This document shows, in pieces, positions 32,584 through 42,400 of a DNA stretch of 47,830 bases. Origin of the DNA: Euryarchaeota archaeon UBA170. Lineage in GTDB: Archaea; Thermoplasmatota; Poseidoniia; Poseidoniales; Thalassarchaeaceae. The DNA lies in the NCBI GenBank assembly GCA_002499345.1, contig DALF01000008.1, forward strand, positions 1-47,830. Direction: 5' to 3'. Made by a program: the position numbers and the translations under genes. Position 1 is the stretch's first letter, and each line of letters starts with the position of its first letter. The notes below the pieces were generated by a model. The model did not search any database. It saw only the letters and a list, made by a program, of their open reading frames with translations, and was not told where the DNA came from.

Positions 32584-33824
32584 TATGAATCCCTCCACTT
32601 CTTCATTTCATCCCATTGTTCCTCTAGATGCCAGGGGGGGCTCTCGTAAACCTCTGTGAATATTGCATCAGAAGATGGGTAAGGGCCATTAGCTAAATCT
32701 CCAAACTTGACAGCTTCTTTGTATGCCGCCATAACTTCAGAGTCTATTTTTTCAGAAAGTTTCTGATGCATCTCGTCCGACCATCCCCCTGTCTCCTTAA
32801 GATGCTCCCTAAGTCGGTCTATGGGATCTCCACCCGGCCAGTGAGAGTGAATATCGGAAGGCCTGTACCTAGATGGGTCATCACTACTGCTATGTGCCCC
32901 AGCACGATATGTCAAAACCTCAATGTGTGTTGGCCCGAGTCCTCTTGAGGCTCGCTCTCGAGCCCAAGCAGTAACTGAGTAAAGGGCCAAGAAATCATTG
33001 CCATCCACACGAACGCTAGGAATGCCATATGGCAATCCTCTTACAGCAAAATTACCATTTTTACTTGCAAAATTTTTGTGAGTAGAGATTGCCCACTGAT
33101 TATTAACAACATTCAAAATCACTGGAGCCTGAAAGATACTTGCAAAATTCAAAGCATAATGATAGTCGCCTTCTGCACTAGCTCCGTCTCCAATCCATGT
33201 AATTGTGACTTCGTCGAGTCCTTTGTATCCAGAAGCCAAGGCAACTCCGACGGCCTGGCTAAATTGTGTTCCAACTGGACTAGAAACTGAAATGAACCGC
33301 CCCTCCCTATATGTGTAGTGCACAGGCATCTGCCGTCCTTTGACATTGTCCATCTCATTTCCGATGCAATGGCAAATCATACTCACCATATCTCTTCCTC
33401 TGACAAATTGAGCACCAGGTTGTCTGTAAGTGGGGAAAAGCCAGTCTTGGTCTTTCAAAGCCATTGTTTGAGCAATTGCAACCGCTTCCTCGCCGAAAGA
33501 ACGCATGTAGAAAGAGAGCTTACCAGTTCTCTGCATTTTCATCATCCTATCATCAAAAATACGAAGTCTCATCATGTGTTCCAAGCCAGTTATCATCTCT
33601 TCAGTGGAAAGTTTTGGGTCCCATTCCCCCGAAGATTTGTTGTCGTCTCCAAGAACTCTCACTAGTCCCTCTGCAAGTGCCACAGTTTCAGAAGCATCGC
33701 AATCGACGTCTGGCCTTTCCAGATCTCCGGGAGACCATGGCCACTCTACGAATCCAGCCTCATCCCCAGGCCTGTGGGGGGCATCAGGAATATGCAATGG
33801 GTCCGCCCCGTGCTCCTCACTCAT
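32583..33824 (-). CDS. 2-oxoacid dehydrogenase E1 alpha subunit (branched-chain type)
   Basis: Decarboxylates 2-oxoacids using thiamine diphosphate. ATG 33824 gives 413 residues; the frame runs to 33869 but that would overlap lipA. The ThDP-binding motif begins GDGASAEGDYHYALNFA at about residue 212 and ends in NNQ. The segment YRAGAHSSSDDPSRYRP matches the phosphorylation-loop region of branched-chain E1-alpha more closely than that of pyruvate dehydrogenase. A hydrophilic 70-residue N-terminal extension precedes the catalytic fold, as in other branched-chain E1-alpha. Products would be isobutyryl-, isovaleryl- and 2-methylbutyryl-CoA. Confidence 0.92.
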   Translation of the reverse strand: MSEEHGADPLHIPDAPHRPGDEAGFVEWPWSPGDLERPDVDCDASETVALAEGLVRVLGDDNKSSGEWDPKLSTEEMITGLEHMMRLRIFDDRMMKMQRTGKLSFYMRSFGEEAVAIAQTMALKDQDWLFPTYRQPGAQFVRGRDMVSMICHCIGNEMDNVKGRQMPVHYTYREGRFISVSSPVGTQFSQAVGVALASGYKGLDEVTITWIGDGASAEGDYHYALNFASIFQAPVILNVVNNQWAISTHKNFASKNGNFAVRGLPYGIPSVRVDGNDFLALYSVTAWARERASRGLGPTHIEVLTYRAGAHSSSDDPSRYRPSDIHSHWPGGDPIDRLREHLKETGGWSDEMHQKLSEKIDSEVMAAYKEAVKFGDLANGPYPSSDAIFTEVYESPPWHLEEQWDEMKKWRDS

Positions 33825-33846
33825 GGTACATACACCCTCTCGACGC

Positions 33847-34908
33847 TCATATCTTTTGGCCTCCATCAACAGATGAAAATGTTAGGTGGCTCACAGCTGA
33901 ACCTGTAGACTCTCTGGTTACTACTGGTTCCAATCCCATGGATTCTTCCCATAGGAGGCCAGCACGATAACTGGACCTCACTAAAGGCCCGCTGGCAACA
34001 GCGGAGAAACCCATCTCTCTGGCTTCCCGGTCCCAATCAGCGAATTGTGAAGGCTCTGGGAACCTATCGACAGCCAAATGACGCCCCCCTGGTTGAAGAT
34101 ACTGCCCAAGAGTAATCATATCGACTTCAGATGATCTGGCCATTTTCATCGCTTCTACTATCTCTGAGTCTGTCTCTCCAAGGCCCACCATGATACTAGT
34201 TTTTGTCTTCAGATCTGGACGTAAATTCTTAGCTTCTAAGAGAATCTTCAAAGATTGTGCGAATGAGGCCCGTCTGTCTCTAACCACTTTGTCGAGTCTC
34301 GGTACGCACTCAACATTATGAGCGAAAACACGTATTGGCAAATCATCTAGAAGGGCCTTCAAAGATTCCAAGTTCCCATCTAGGTCGGAGCAAAGTAGCT
34401 CTATGCCTACATCTGGACATCTCTGATGAACTGCCATTATACATTTTCTATAGTGTGCCGCTCCCCCGTCAGCGAGGTCGTCTCTATTGACAACCGTAAT
34501 CACTGCGTGGCTTATTCCCATGTTTTCTATTGCCAGAGCCAAATCTTCTGGCTCATCAGGATTTAGCGGAGGGGGTAGCTTAGCAGTGTTAACTGCACAG
34601 AATCTACATCCCCGGGTGCACACATCGCCGGCAATCATGAAAGTTGCAGTTCCCCTGCCCCAGCAATCATGGATATTGGGGCATCGGGCCTCTACACATA
34701 CTGTATTCAAACCGTTCTCCTTGACTCTAGACATAGTACTGTTGTATCTGGACTGCGATTTTCCGACTGGAAGACTGGTCTTGAACCAGTTTGGAAGTCT
34801 TTTCCGCTCTCTTACTCTTCCTCCTTTGTGAGTTTCAGTATGCGTTCCAGAACAGGAATCTGTACCTATTTGCGATGTGTCAACGGTGGGTAGTCGCGTC
34901 GCCATCAT
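33847..34908 (-). CDS. lipA: Lipoyl synthase
   Basis: A radical SAM enzyme that inserts two sulfurs into octanoyl groups. The 353 residues hold both iron-sulfur sites: the auxiliary cluster ligands Cys71, Cys76 and Cys82 in CVEARCPNIHDC, and the radical SAM triad Cys97, Cys101 and Cys104 in CTRGCRFC. The downstream TVVNRDDLADGGAAHY and the C-terminal RSSYRAG with its conserved serine are present. The N-terminal 45 residues are poorly conserved. A TATA-like element lies 26 bases before the ATG at 34908, so this is the first gene of the dehydrogenase run. Its order before E1-alpha ties cofactor supply to the enzyme. Confidence 0.95.
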   Translation of the reverse strand: MMATRLPTVDTSQIGTDSCSGTHTETHKGGRVRERKRLPNWFKTSLPVGKSQSRYNSTMSRVKENGLNTVCVEARCPNIHDCWGRGTATFMIAGDVCTRGCRFCAVNTAKLPPPLNPDEPEDLALAIENMGISHAVITVVNRDDLADGGAAHYRKCIMAVHQRCPDVGIELLCSDLDGNLESLKALLDDLPIRVFAHNVECVPRLDKVVRDRRASFAQSLKILLEAKNLRPDLKTKTSIMVGLGETDSEIVEAMKMARSSEVDMITLGQYLQPGGRHLAVDRFPEPSQFADWDREAREMGFSAVASGPLVRSSYRAGLLWEESMGLEPVVTRESTGSAVSHLTFSSVDGGQKI

Positions 34909-34930
34909 ATGACTCGGATAGAGCTACGGA

Positions 34931-34940
34931 GTTAATCGTT
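34931..34940 (-). promoter_or_regulatory. TATA-like element of the lipA-dehydrogenase run
   Basis: AACGATTAAC on the minus strand, centred about 26 bases before ATG 34908. Consistent with a leaderless lipA message; inference from spacing. Confidence 0.4.
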
Positions 34941-34998
34941 CTCATCGACCCCTCCGGGGCCGTTCAATACAACCCGTAATAGGAGTGAAACTCTTCCC

Positions 34999-35766
34999 GT
35001 GGCCATGGACGCGACTGTCATACTTGTCACTGGAGGGGCAGTAAGGATCGGTAGAGAGATTTGCTTACGGCTTTCTGATTGCGGATTTACTGTAGCGATA
35101 CATTACAATTCGTCTGAAACTGAGGCAACTGATCTGGTTGAAACTATCATCGAGAGAGGAGGTAAGGCCGCCTCTTTCCAGGGTGATTTATTCGACGAAT
35201 CAATGCCTGCGAAATTACTTGGAGAAATTTCCCGTGAACTCGGCCCAGTATCTGGAATCGTGAACAATGCATCACTATTCAACTTCGACGATATTTCTGG
35301 TATTTCTAGAGAATCATGGGACCGTCACATGCATGTAAACGCTTTAGCGCCTACATTGCTCATTTCAGAGCTCTTCCGAACACTAGCACCTGGCAATATT
35401 GGTTCGGTAGTTAATATTCTGGATCAGAAGATTACTCAGCCAAATCCAGACTATCTATCATACACCGCGTCTAGATTCGCAATGGCAGGATTGACTGAAA
35501 CATTGGCAAGAGGACTGGCGCCAACAGTCAGGGTAAATGCTGTAGCACCAGGGCATACCTTACCGAGTCCAGAGCAAACAACTGAAGGTTTTGAGAAAGC
35601 GCAATCACAGACCCCTCTACAGTCGGGCCCCTCAGCCGCGGACATAGCAGATGCAGTTGTCTACTTGATATCGGCCAAGTCAGTAACAGGGCAGATAATC
35701 TATGTGGACTCAGGTGAACGATTCTTATCTAGAAGCAGGGACGTCGTCTTTGAGACGGAGGAGTAA
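34999..35766 (+). CDS. Pteridine reductase-like short-chain dehydrogenase (PTR1/FolM type)
   Basis: A 255-residue SDR. It opens with VTGGAVRIGREI, the TGxxxRxG nucleotide loop of pteridine reductases, where the Arg favours NADPH. VNNASLF follows at about 89-95. Asp142 and Tyr155 are 13 residues apart, as in PTR1, where Asp replaces the usual SDR serine. The Lys expected four residues after Tyr is Arg159 (YTASR), an unusual change. FolM/PTR1 enzymes reduce dihydropterins or dihydrofolate. folB follows at once, which strengthens a pterin role. The start is GTG 34999 or ATG 35005. Confidence 0.88.
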   Translation: MAMDATVILVTGGAVRIGREICLRLSDCGFTVAIHYNSSETEATDLVETIIERGGKAASFQGDLFDESMPAKLLGEISRELGPVSGIVNNASLFNFDDISGISRESWDRHMHVNALAPTLLISELFRTLAPGNIGSVVNILDQKITQPNPDYLSYTASRFAMAGLTETLARGLAPTVRVNAVAPGHTLPSPEQTTEGFEKAQSQTPLQSGPSAADIADAVVYLISAKSVTGQIIYVDSGERFLSRSRDVVFETEE

Positions 35767-35767
35767 G

Positions 35768-36172
35768 ATGGCCAATTACTCAGAGGAAATCGACCTTCAC
35801 AACAGTGTTCAAGGGCACGGGAGGACCATGATTTTTCTAAGAGAATTATTCAGGGATGTAGATATAGGAATTCATGACCATGAGATAGGCAGACCCCAGA
35901 AATTACGTTTCGACATTGAGGTAGTAATCCCTGGGTCAGAACCTCCTAAATCTGACAAAATATCCGATGTTGTGAATTATGAATATCTACTGGAATCTAT
36001 CGATGACTCTATCCGAGAAACAAGAGTCTCCTTACTCGAGTCATTAGGTTCCAGAATACTGGATAAACTATTGGTCCCACCGCCTGTTTCTGAAGCAACA
36101 ATAAAAATTACTAAGATGGATATCCTGGAAGGAGATGCAAATTTTGGCTGTCAGATGTCTAGAAAGAGATAA
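35768..36172 (+). CDS. folB: Dihydroneopterin aldolase-like protein
   Basis: Converts dihydroneopterin to 6-hydroxymethyl-dihydropterin, or epimerises it, in folate synthesis. The 134 residues carry FLRELFRDVDIGIHDHEIGRPQKLRFDIEV, split here as DIGIHDHE plus QKLRFDIEV, then DVVNYEYLLESI and a C-terminal IKITKMD with the conserved Lys. This is the bacterial-type FolB, not the archaea-specific aldolase. ATG 35768 is preceded by GGAGGA inside the last codons of the reductase gene, so the pair is coupled. An upstream in-frame ATG at 35702 lies inside the reductase. Its stop abuts tRNA-Leu, on the other strand. Confidence 0.9.
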   Translation: MANYSEEIDLHNSVQGHGRTMIFLRELFRDVDIGIHDHEIGRPQKLRFDIEVVIPGSEPPKSDKISDVVNYEYLLESIDDSIRETRVSLLESLGSRILDKLLVPPPVSEATIKITKMDILEGDANFGCQMSRKR

Positions 36173-36258
36173 TGGTGCAGAGGGCAGGATTTGAACCTGC
36201 GAAGCACTACGCACCGGAGCTTAAGTCCGGCCCCTTTGACCAGCTCGGGTACCTCTGC
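36173..36258 (-). tRNA. tRNA-Leu (anticodon UAA)
   Basis: A class II tRNA on the minus strand. The acceptor stem is GCAGAGG paired with CCTCTGC, with discriminator A. The anticodon stem CCGGA/TCCGG closes the 7-base loop CTTAAGC, giving anticodon TAA. A long variable arm (about GTGCGTAGTGCTTCGC) and the T arm GCAGG-TTCAAAT-CCTGC follow. A CCA end is encoded in the genome at 36175-36173, immediately against the stop codon of folB. No intron is seen in the anticodon loop. Confidence 0.93.
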
Positions 36259-36291
36259 CGGACACTAGGAGGGGGTCATACTCCTTGAATC

Positions 36292-36395
36292 GAGCGCCCT
36301 GAAGTCTACACTTGGGCCATATTGTCTACCCTCTCAATTGACGCATCAGTCGCCCAAGTCGCACGAACGCTTTAACGCCACTTGTATGGGCGCTC
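36292..36395. repeat. Two nested 8-base inverted repeats in tRNA-Leu/surface-protein divergent region
   Basis: Outer arms GAGCGCCC (36292-36299) and GGGCGCTC (36388-36395), inner arms ACTTGGGC (36310-36317) and GCCCAAGT (36352-36359) are perfect inverse pairs. The right outer arm ends three bases before the GTG of the surface protein. A TATA-like GCTTTAACG (36369-36377) lies between the right arms, about 27 bases before that GTG. The rest of 36259-36398 shows no open frame. Function unknown; it may be a binding site or simply chance. Confidence 0.45.
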
Positions 36396-36398
36396 ATC

Positions 36399-39344
36399 GT
36401 GCAAGGGAGGAGTACAGCGAACTACGCTCTTAGGGGTAGGGCGATAGCATTGGCCCTATGCCTAGTGCTCATCATTCCGTATGCGGCGTCTACTGTTTCC
36501 AATAATGAGCTATCTGAGACAACCAATTATGGCGCCTCATCCGACGTTCAAATGAATCTTTACACTATGTATATCGCATCCCAAAATTCCTCTGCAGGCG
36601 GAGACGGATTCATTACCACACAAGTTCCCGAATCCGGTGGTCAGGAGTCCATGAGCGCTCTAACTAGTAGTATTGAATTCAAGACCAGTCCAATGCTTTC
36701 CAGCCTCGAGGTTGCTGGTAGGCCTAATCATGGGTCAGGATCTGGCTCATACTATCTCCCAATAGGGATATTTCTGAGGTCCACAGGTCCCGATACTGCC
36801 ACAGTCGACTGGACACTCACCCTCAAAGCATCAGGATCACAGGTCGGTTCAGCGTCTTGGTCATCAGAAGCCTGTAATCCAGGCCTCACTCAAAGTTGTA
36901 GTTTCGATCATGAGACATTTGAAATCGATATAGGGGGCGATGAGACATTCACCATAGACAAAGACGAGCGCTTGGAATTAATCATCGATGCTGACATGTC
37001 CGGATGCGATAGTGGAGGGGGAAGTCCTTGGGGGGGCTCTTCAAGCTGCGAAGCTGAGGTCGCGTGGAACGAAATAGATGGTGATGAGAGATTCAGTACT
37101 TTGGAAATCGAGGCCAATGCGATTGCCAATAGCTTGGTCTTATTGCAAAGAGAGGGAGCCGAACTGGCGGAGGGCGCCGAACTTGATTGGTATCCTAATG
37201 ATATCCTATCAGAAAGGGTAATGCAATTCTCGTTCGATGTGAAAAGTAGCTTCGGAAGGTACGACGTCGATTCGATAAGACTACTCATGAGGGACCCCAA
37301 TGGACTTTACAGAATTGATCACGTCATTGACGAGGATGATGAAGACATTGAGGACACCAGTCAAGGCATCTTCGGAGAGTATCTCTGGTCGTATCCCAGC
37401 GGCATTCCTTCTGGAGAATATACAGTAGAGCTAGAAGTTTCAGATATACAGGGTAACAGCGTGATAGTAGAGCATGAACCGGTAAATATGGAACAGTGGG
37501 GAGTAGCACTGAATCATAGGCAAGACAGGTCAACAGAATATATCGCCCCTGATCAGACCACGCCAGTACCTCTTCAGATGGTACACAGGGGAGACTCGAC
37601 TAAATCCATGGACGTAGAGCTTGAAGTACTGACAAATTTCCCCAGCTCATGGCTGATAGAGTTCGACTCTCCCGGAGGCTACACTCTCAACTCGGGAGGG
37701 GACATACTCAACCCCATTCTCACACTAACCGCGCCAGAGGACCTTACCGGTGCACCTAGTTCCATTGATATCAGGGCCGTGGCGGAGGCAGAGGTTGAAG
37801 GAGTCTTACAGGTTGTTCATCAGGATACGCTACAGATAGACCTCAAGAAGATGGATGTGTTCCAGCCTCCTCAAGTTTCAATATGGTCCGAAGATCACGA
37901 AGTAGCAGTTGCTAATTCTTCAAGGCCGGATGATTTCGATACTTCAGCGAACAGCTATGTCGACTACGACCAATTCACGCCTTTTCTGATGGAGATATTC
38001 AACACTGGTTTCGATGCAGACGAATTCAAGATTGACGTTCTCCAGAGGGCCAAGGCCATTATCCAAGTATATGATAATGACACTGGAGAGAGGATACTAG
38101 AGGACGATGGAGATGGAACTTTTCATACATCTCTTCTCGATAGGCACCAGACACAGACTCTCAGGATTTTAGTTAAACCATCTTCAGATAGGCTTGATCC
38201 AGACATAGGCACTGTTGAATTGGAGGTTGTAAGTACTGGTCAGAGCAATTTATCTTCTACTATTGAATTTACAATCCAGAGAACATTCGGTATCCGGGCA
38301 GAGGTTTCCTATGACTGCGACGGTTCCCCACTTGGGCACATCACAGTTTCTCTTTGTTCCCCTGGTTCAGATAATGCAGAAGTAACCCTGAGGGCTAAGA
38401 TCACTAATACAATGACATCGGGGGAGTCGGCCACATGGTGGAGAATTCAGAATCCAGCATCTCTAGAGGAGAATACCGATCGCAACGCCGCCTACGGGCA
38501 GTGGCAGTTCAGAATTGAGGACGATTCAGGGAATGCCATCCCAAGGGTTTCATTAGCCCCCGGGGATGAGACTGAGGTTTTTGTTACCATTACTCTGACT
38601 AGTCAGGTTGAGTTTGGAAATCATACAGTCTACTTGAGAGTAGTGGAGGATACTCCAGATGAAGATCCCAGATATTTCGATCTTCCGATGGTATTCGAAA
38701 TAGACTCTGATGAGCCTTCACTTGAGATTGTACAGGTATCTCCCAATAGGCTTCTCTCTCCCGGAGACACGGTAGAGATTCAGATGAAGGTGAAAAACCT
38801 AGGAAACAGTCTAGTTAGCGTCATACTCGATGCCGAATCGGAATCTTCTTCTTGGGACGTTGAAATTGACGGTCCCTCAGGTTCGGAATTTGTGATTTTA
38901 AATGCCTTTGATGAGATCACATTCGTCCTGAAGGTCACCGTTCCTGATTCTTCCAATAATGGCGACTCTTCAATGATAATGGTCACTGCTACCCCCATTG
39001 ATCCAGATCAAAGTTGGCCTGATGATTCTACTGCCAAGGCAACGGTCGTAATGACGATTGGAATAGATTCTCTTTTGGATCGTCTAGTGAATGAGTTCAC
39101 CCATCCGAGAGCGTCAACCTATGTCGTTGGAATCATTGCTATCATGTTACTCATAGCCGGTACACAATCGGCCTTGAATCGCCGTAGGTGGAGGTCGCAC
39201 ATGGCATACTTGGATGCTATTTCTGATGACTCTGTAGAAGACTCTGAAGACATAGACGACATACCCGCACCAGTGGTTTACCTGGAAGAGGAAGAGGAAG
39301 ATGAGGACGATGTGTATGGCGATGACGACATTGAACTCGTCTAA
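36399..39344 (+). CDS. Large surface protein with signal peptide, C-terminal membrane anchor and acidic tail
   Basis: A 981-residue protein. Residues 13-31 form a signal peptide (IALALCLVLIIPYAAS). Residues about 30-900 are extracellular beta-sandwich-like domains with few cysteines; two late ones (around 640-730 and 775-880) resemble the NEW3/CARDB type, for example SPNRLLSPGDTVEIQMKVKN. Several NxS/T sites could be glycosylated. One membrane segment lies at about 905-925 (VVGIIAIMLLIAG), followed by RRRWR and a cytoplasmic tail of about 50 residues, nearly all Asp and Glu (EEEEEDEDDVYGDDD). The start is GTG 36399, since the ATG at 36386 is out of frame. No enzyme motif is seen; a structural or adhesive role is likely. 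The next gene is also secreted. Confidence 0.82.
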   Translation: MQGRSTANYALRGRAIALALCLVLIIPYAASTVSNNELSETTNYGASSDVQMNLYTMYIASQNSSAGGDGFITTQVPESGGQESMSALTSSIEFKTSPMLSSLEVAGRPNHGSGSGSYYLPIGIFLRSTGPDTATVDWTLTLKASGSQVGSASWSSEACNPGLTQSCSFDHETFEIDIGGDETFTIDKDERLELIIDADMSGCDSGGGSPWGGSSSCEAEVAWNEIDGDERFSTLEIEANAIANSLVLLQREGAELAEGAELDWYPNDILSERVMQFSFDVKSSFGRYDVDSIRLLMRDPNGLYRIDHVIDEDDEDIEDTSQGIFGEYLWSYPSGIPSGEYTVELEVSDIQGNSVIVEHEPVNMEQWGVALNHRQDRSTEYIAPDQTTPVPLQMVHRGDSTKSMDVELEVLTNFPSSWLIEFDSPGGYTLNSGGDILNPILTLTAPEDLTGAPSSIDIRAVAEAEVEGVLQVVHQDTLQIDLKKMDVFQPPQVSIWSEDHEVAVANSSRPDDFDTSANSYVDYDQFTPFLMEIFNTGFDADEFKIDVLQRAKAIIQVYDNDTGERILEDDGDGTFHTSLLDRHQTQTLRILVKPSSDRLDPDIGTVELEVVSTGQSNLSSTIEFTIQRTFGIRAEVSYDCDGSPLGHITVSLCSPGSDNAEVTLRAKITNTMTSGESATWWRIQNPASLEENTDRNAAYGQWQFRIEDDSGNAIPRVSLAPGDETEVFVTITLTSQVEFGNHTVYLRVVEDTPDEDPRYFDLPMVFEIDSDEPSLEIVQVSPNRLLSPGDTVEIQMKVKNLGNSLVSVILDAESESSSWDVEIDGPSGSEFVILNAFDEITFVLKVTVPDSSNNGDSSMIMVTATPIDPDQSWPDDSTAKATVVMTIGIDSLLDRLVNEFTHPRASTYVVGIIAIMLLIAGTQSALNRRRWRSHMAYLDAISDDSVEDSEDIDDIPAPVVYLEEEEEDEDDVYGDDDIELV

Positions 39345-39378
39345 TAGAATGAGGCAGTGTCCGAACGACGCTCCATTC

Positions 39379-39416
39379 CTCTTAAGAGCCCTACTTTCCG
39401 CCCTAGGTAAGAGGTG
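39379..39416 (+). promoter_or_regulatory. Promoter and ribosome binding site of the giant surface protein
   Basis: The perfect 10-base palindrome CTCTTAAGAG (39379-39388) contains a TATA-like core that would start transcription near 39410. GAGGTGA at 39411-39417 lies five bases before ATG 39423. The rest of 39345-39422 has no open frame. Confidence 0.45.
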
Positions 39417-39422
39417 AGTAGC

Positions 39423-42400
39423 ATGGGCTCTATCGCAAATCTTTCAAAAGATGGGATAAGAACCAGAAAACAACGTTCTGCGCTCGTATTCTCCTTGCTG
39501 ATGCTTTTGTCTTCTTACTCAGCTTTGGAGTTCAGTGCTTGGGAGGCCCTGGCATCATCAGATCAAGATGGAGATGGGTTATCATATGGTTTGGAATTCT
39601 ATATCAACACACAGCCGCAAGACTGGGATTCAGATAACGATGGACTTCCAGACGGATGGGAATGGCAATACGGATTGAATCCTCTATCCCAAAATGGCGA
39701 TAATGGTTCTACTGGAGATCCAGATGGAGATGCCTTCACCAATCTTAATGAGTATCAGTATTCCATTCCTAGTGGCTGGGATTTACTATCAACCCCCAAT
39801 GTATTAGACAATGGTGTTTGGTGGAATGGTACCGTGCCTGTCAGGGATTGGGATGAGGAAAGTGCCATGCAGCTCATTCAGGGGTTGAATTCCGATGGCG
39901 CCGACGAGGACCCTAGGGGAAATATCTGCTTCAACACATTCGATGACGACAAAGACGGAATGGTGGATAACTTCGATGGGGACGGAGATGGCGATGCAAA
40001 CTGCTCCAGCGACGACGATGATGGCGATGGCGTATCAGACGAAGATCCAGATGGGTGGGATACCGATGGCGATGGTATGCCAGATGGATGGGAGGCCGCA
40101 AATGGATTAGATCCGACATCCAACAGCAACATGGATGGTACATTTGGAGATCCAGATGGCGATGGACTGATCAATCTGAAGGAGTATGTCAATCCAGCAT
40201 GGGGCACTAGAAATGGCTCCACGACGCCGCCTACTCAGTATTTTAGGCCCGGGCCACTGGCCATGACTGCCACCGAATCGCCTTGTAATCCCGTATTGTC
40301 CTTGGGCCCCGGAGGATGCCAATTTCTAACGGCAGAAGTAGATGGCATCACATCTACCGACCCGCAGTCAAACGACACAGACGGAGACGGACTCAATGAT
40401 TCATATGAGGCCTTGATACTTCTCACAGACCCCACTTCTCCCGATACAGATTCTGATGGTATTGATGACGGAGTCGAGGTAAATGGCCAATATGGAGATC
40501 CGCCCCAAGCTAGCGATCCAAGAAGTAACAACACCGATGGAGATCAATTCGATGATGGTGAAGAAGATCTCAATGGTAACGGAATAGTGGACATGAATGA
40601 AACTGATCCAACTAGGATAGAGGATGCAGGAGATTTCGACGGAGACGGTATTCAGAATTGGGAAGAGAATATGACATGTACTCTATGGAATGTTTTCGAT
40701 ACAGACGGAGGAGGGGTATCCGATGGAGATGAAAATCTGCCTTTCCACAATACGGATCCTTGCTTATCGGGGCAGGAACTAACACTCCAGATAGTAGCAT
40801 GGGATGCCGTAACATCATCTCTGACGCTCAACTCAACTTCTGATTTAGATCAATCACCGATCGATTGGAGACAGACAGATGCCCCCATGGCATACTATGT
40901 CCAGTCAAATGGAACTCTCGTGGAATTCAGGTACGAAAGCATAGATTCGGATGTACTGCGAAGTGTCAATGTAGATTTACCAGCCAATACCTCCACTGTT
41001 CTCTTCACTAATTTCTCTTGGTGCTGGAACGCTACCGTGGGAGCTGTCAACGACCCAATTTGTGATGATGACTACTCTGACTCAGACGGGGACGGGCTTG
41101 CGGATTGGGAAGAGTATCTTTCTACATGGGGATTCCCCACCAATCCAAACCTGATAGATACCGACTCTGACGGAGTCGATGATTTAGATGAGATTCTGAA
41201 TGGTACCAATCCACTTGATCCGTGTGAAAACTTTCTGGACTCAGATGGAGATGGATTGAATAATTACTTTGAAAACACGACAGGCTGTGTAGTTTTATTT
41301 CCAGGACTAGGGGGCAATTTCACTAACGATACCTACTTCACTCTGTGGAATTTGTCAGATACCGATAACGGAGGAGTCACAGATTTCCAAGAGTACATTG
41401 ACGGAACTAATCCCCAGGACGACCCAAATGATGACAGAAATCCCGTTGACACAGATGGGGATGGAATACCCGATACAATCGAAAACTCAACAGGGACCGA
41501 TTGGAGGGATCCCGATACCGACGGGGGAGGCATTCCCGACGGTCAAGAGTGTACTTCCGACTACTGGGACGGGCAGTGCGAAGATTCCCCAAACAACCCT
41601 TGGGACCCATCAGATGACATTTCTCCCAACTCCATATATCTCTATGCCACTAATCAATCATCTATTCTAGATCCTGAGAATATAATCTACTGGAGATGGC
41701 ACACCTACGACAAATATACGGGAATATCATGGGGCGTCAATACCTCTCTTGTAGGCAATACTGAGATGACTCCCGGTTTCTCGACCACACAAGGTGTCTC
41801 CGATCAGCAATTCTGGGATAATTCAACTCTAATGGGATGGGAGATAAGTTACAGGGGGCCTGGAGTAGCTGATGTCGGAGATGAGCTTATTCTCCCTCAC
41901 AATACAGTTAATTTCACAGGTTGGACCGATCCAACCGCGGGGTTGAATTTTTCTAACTTCACAAGGGACATAATTGTAGATGGTTCTTCAATCGATACAA
42001 TGTTTATCACCACTCCGCAAGTAAATATCACTCAGGCAGTTAGGGACAACTCTACTGCATTTACGGGAACCGACTATGCGACCGATCCTCCCGGGTTCTT
42101 CGCGAGGGAAGTACGCGATCTAGTTTCAAGTACTTCCCAGTCTATCATAAATGAATCAGGCGCCCTAACTGCATGGGATAAAGTCACTGCGATTCAAGAT
42201 TTCTTAATTAACGGCAATGATACATACACATTCCTCAGGAATAACAATGGCACCACTCCTCTGAGCTCTGGACTTGAGTCAGATTTATCATTTTGGATGT
42301 TAAATAACTCATTCGAAGGAAGTTGCGATCAATTCACCTCTCTCTTTGCTGTAATGCTTAGGATGGTGGATATCCCTGTGAGGAAGGTAACAGGATTTTC

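Noticed and set aside
39558..41610. Repetitive GATGG-type DNA pattern resembling a satellite repeat
   Set aside because: It results from codons of the DxDGDG calcium-binding repeats. The copies are diverged and spaced by protein structure, not tandem DNA units, and it is not a CRISPR array.
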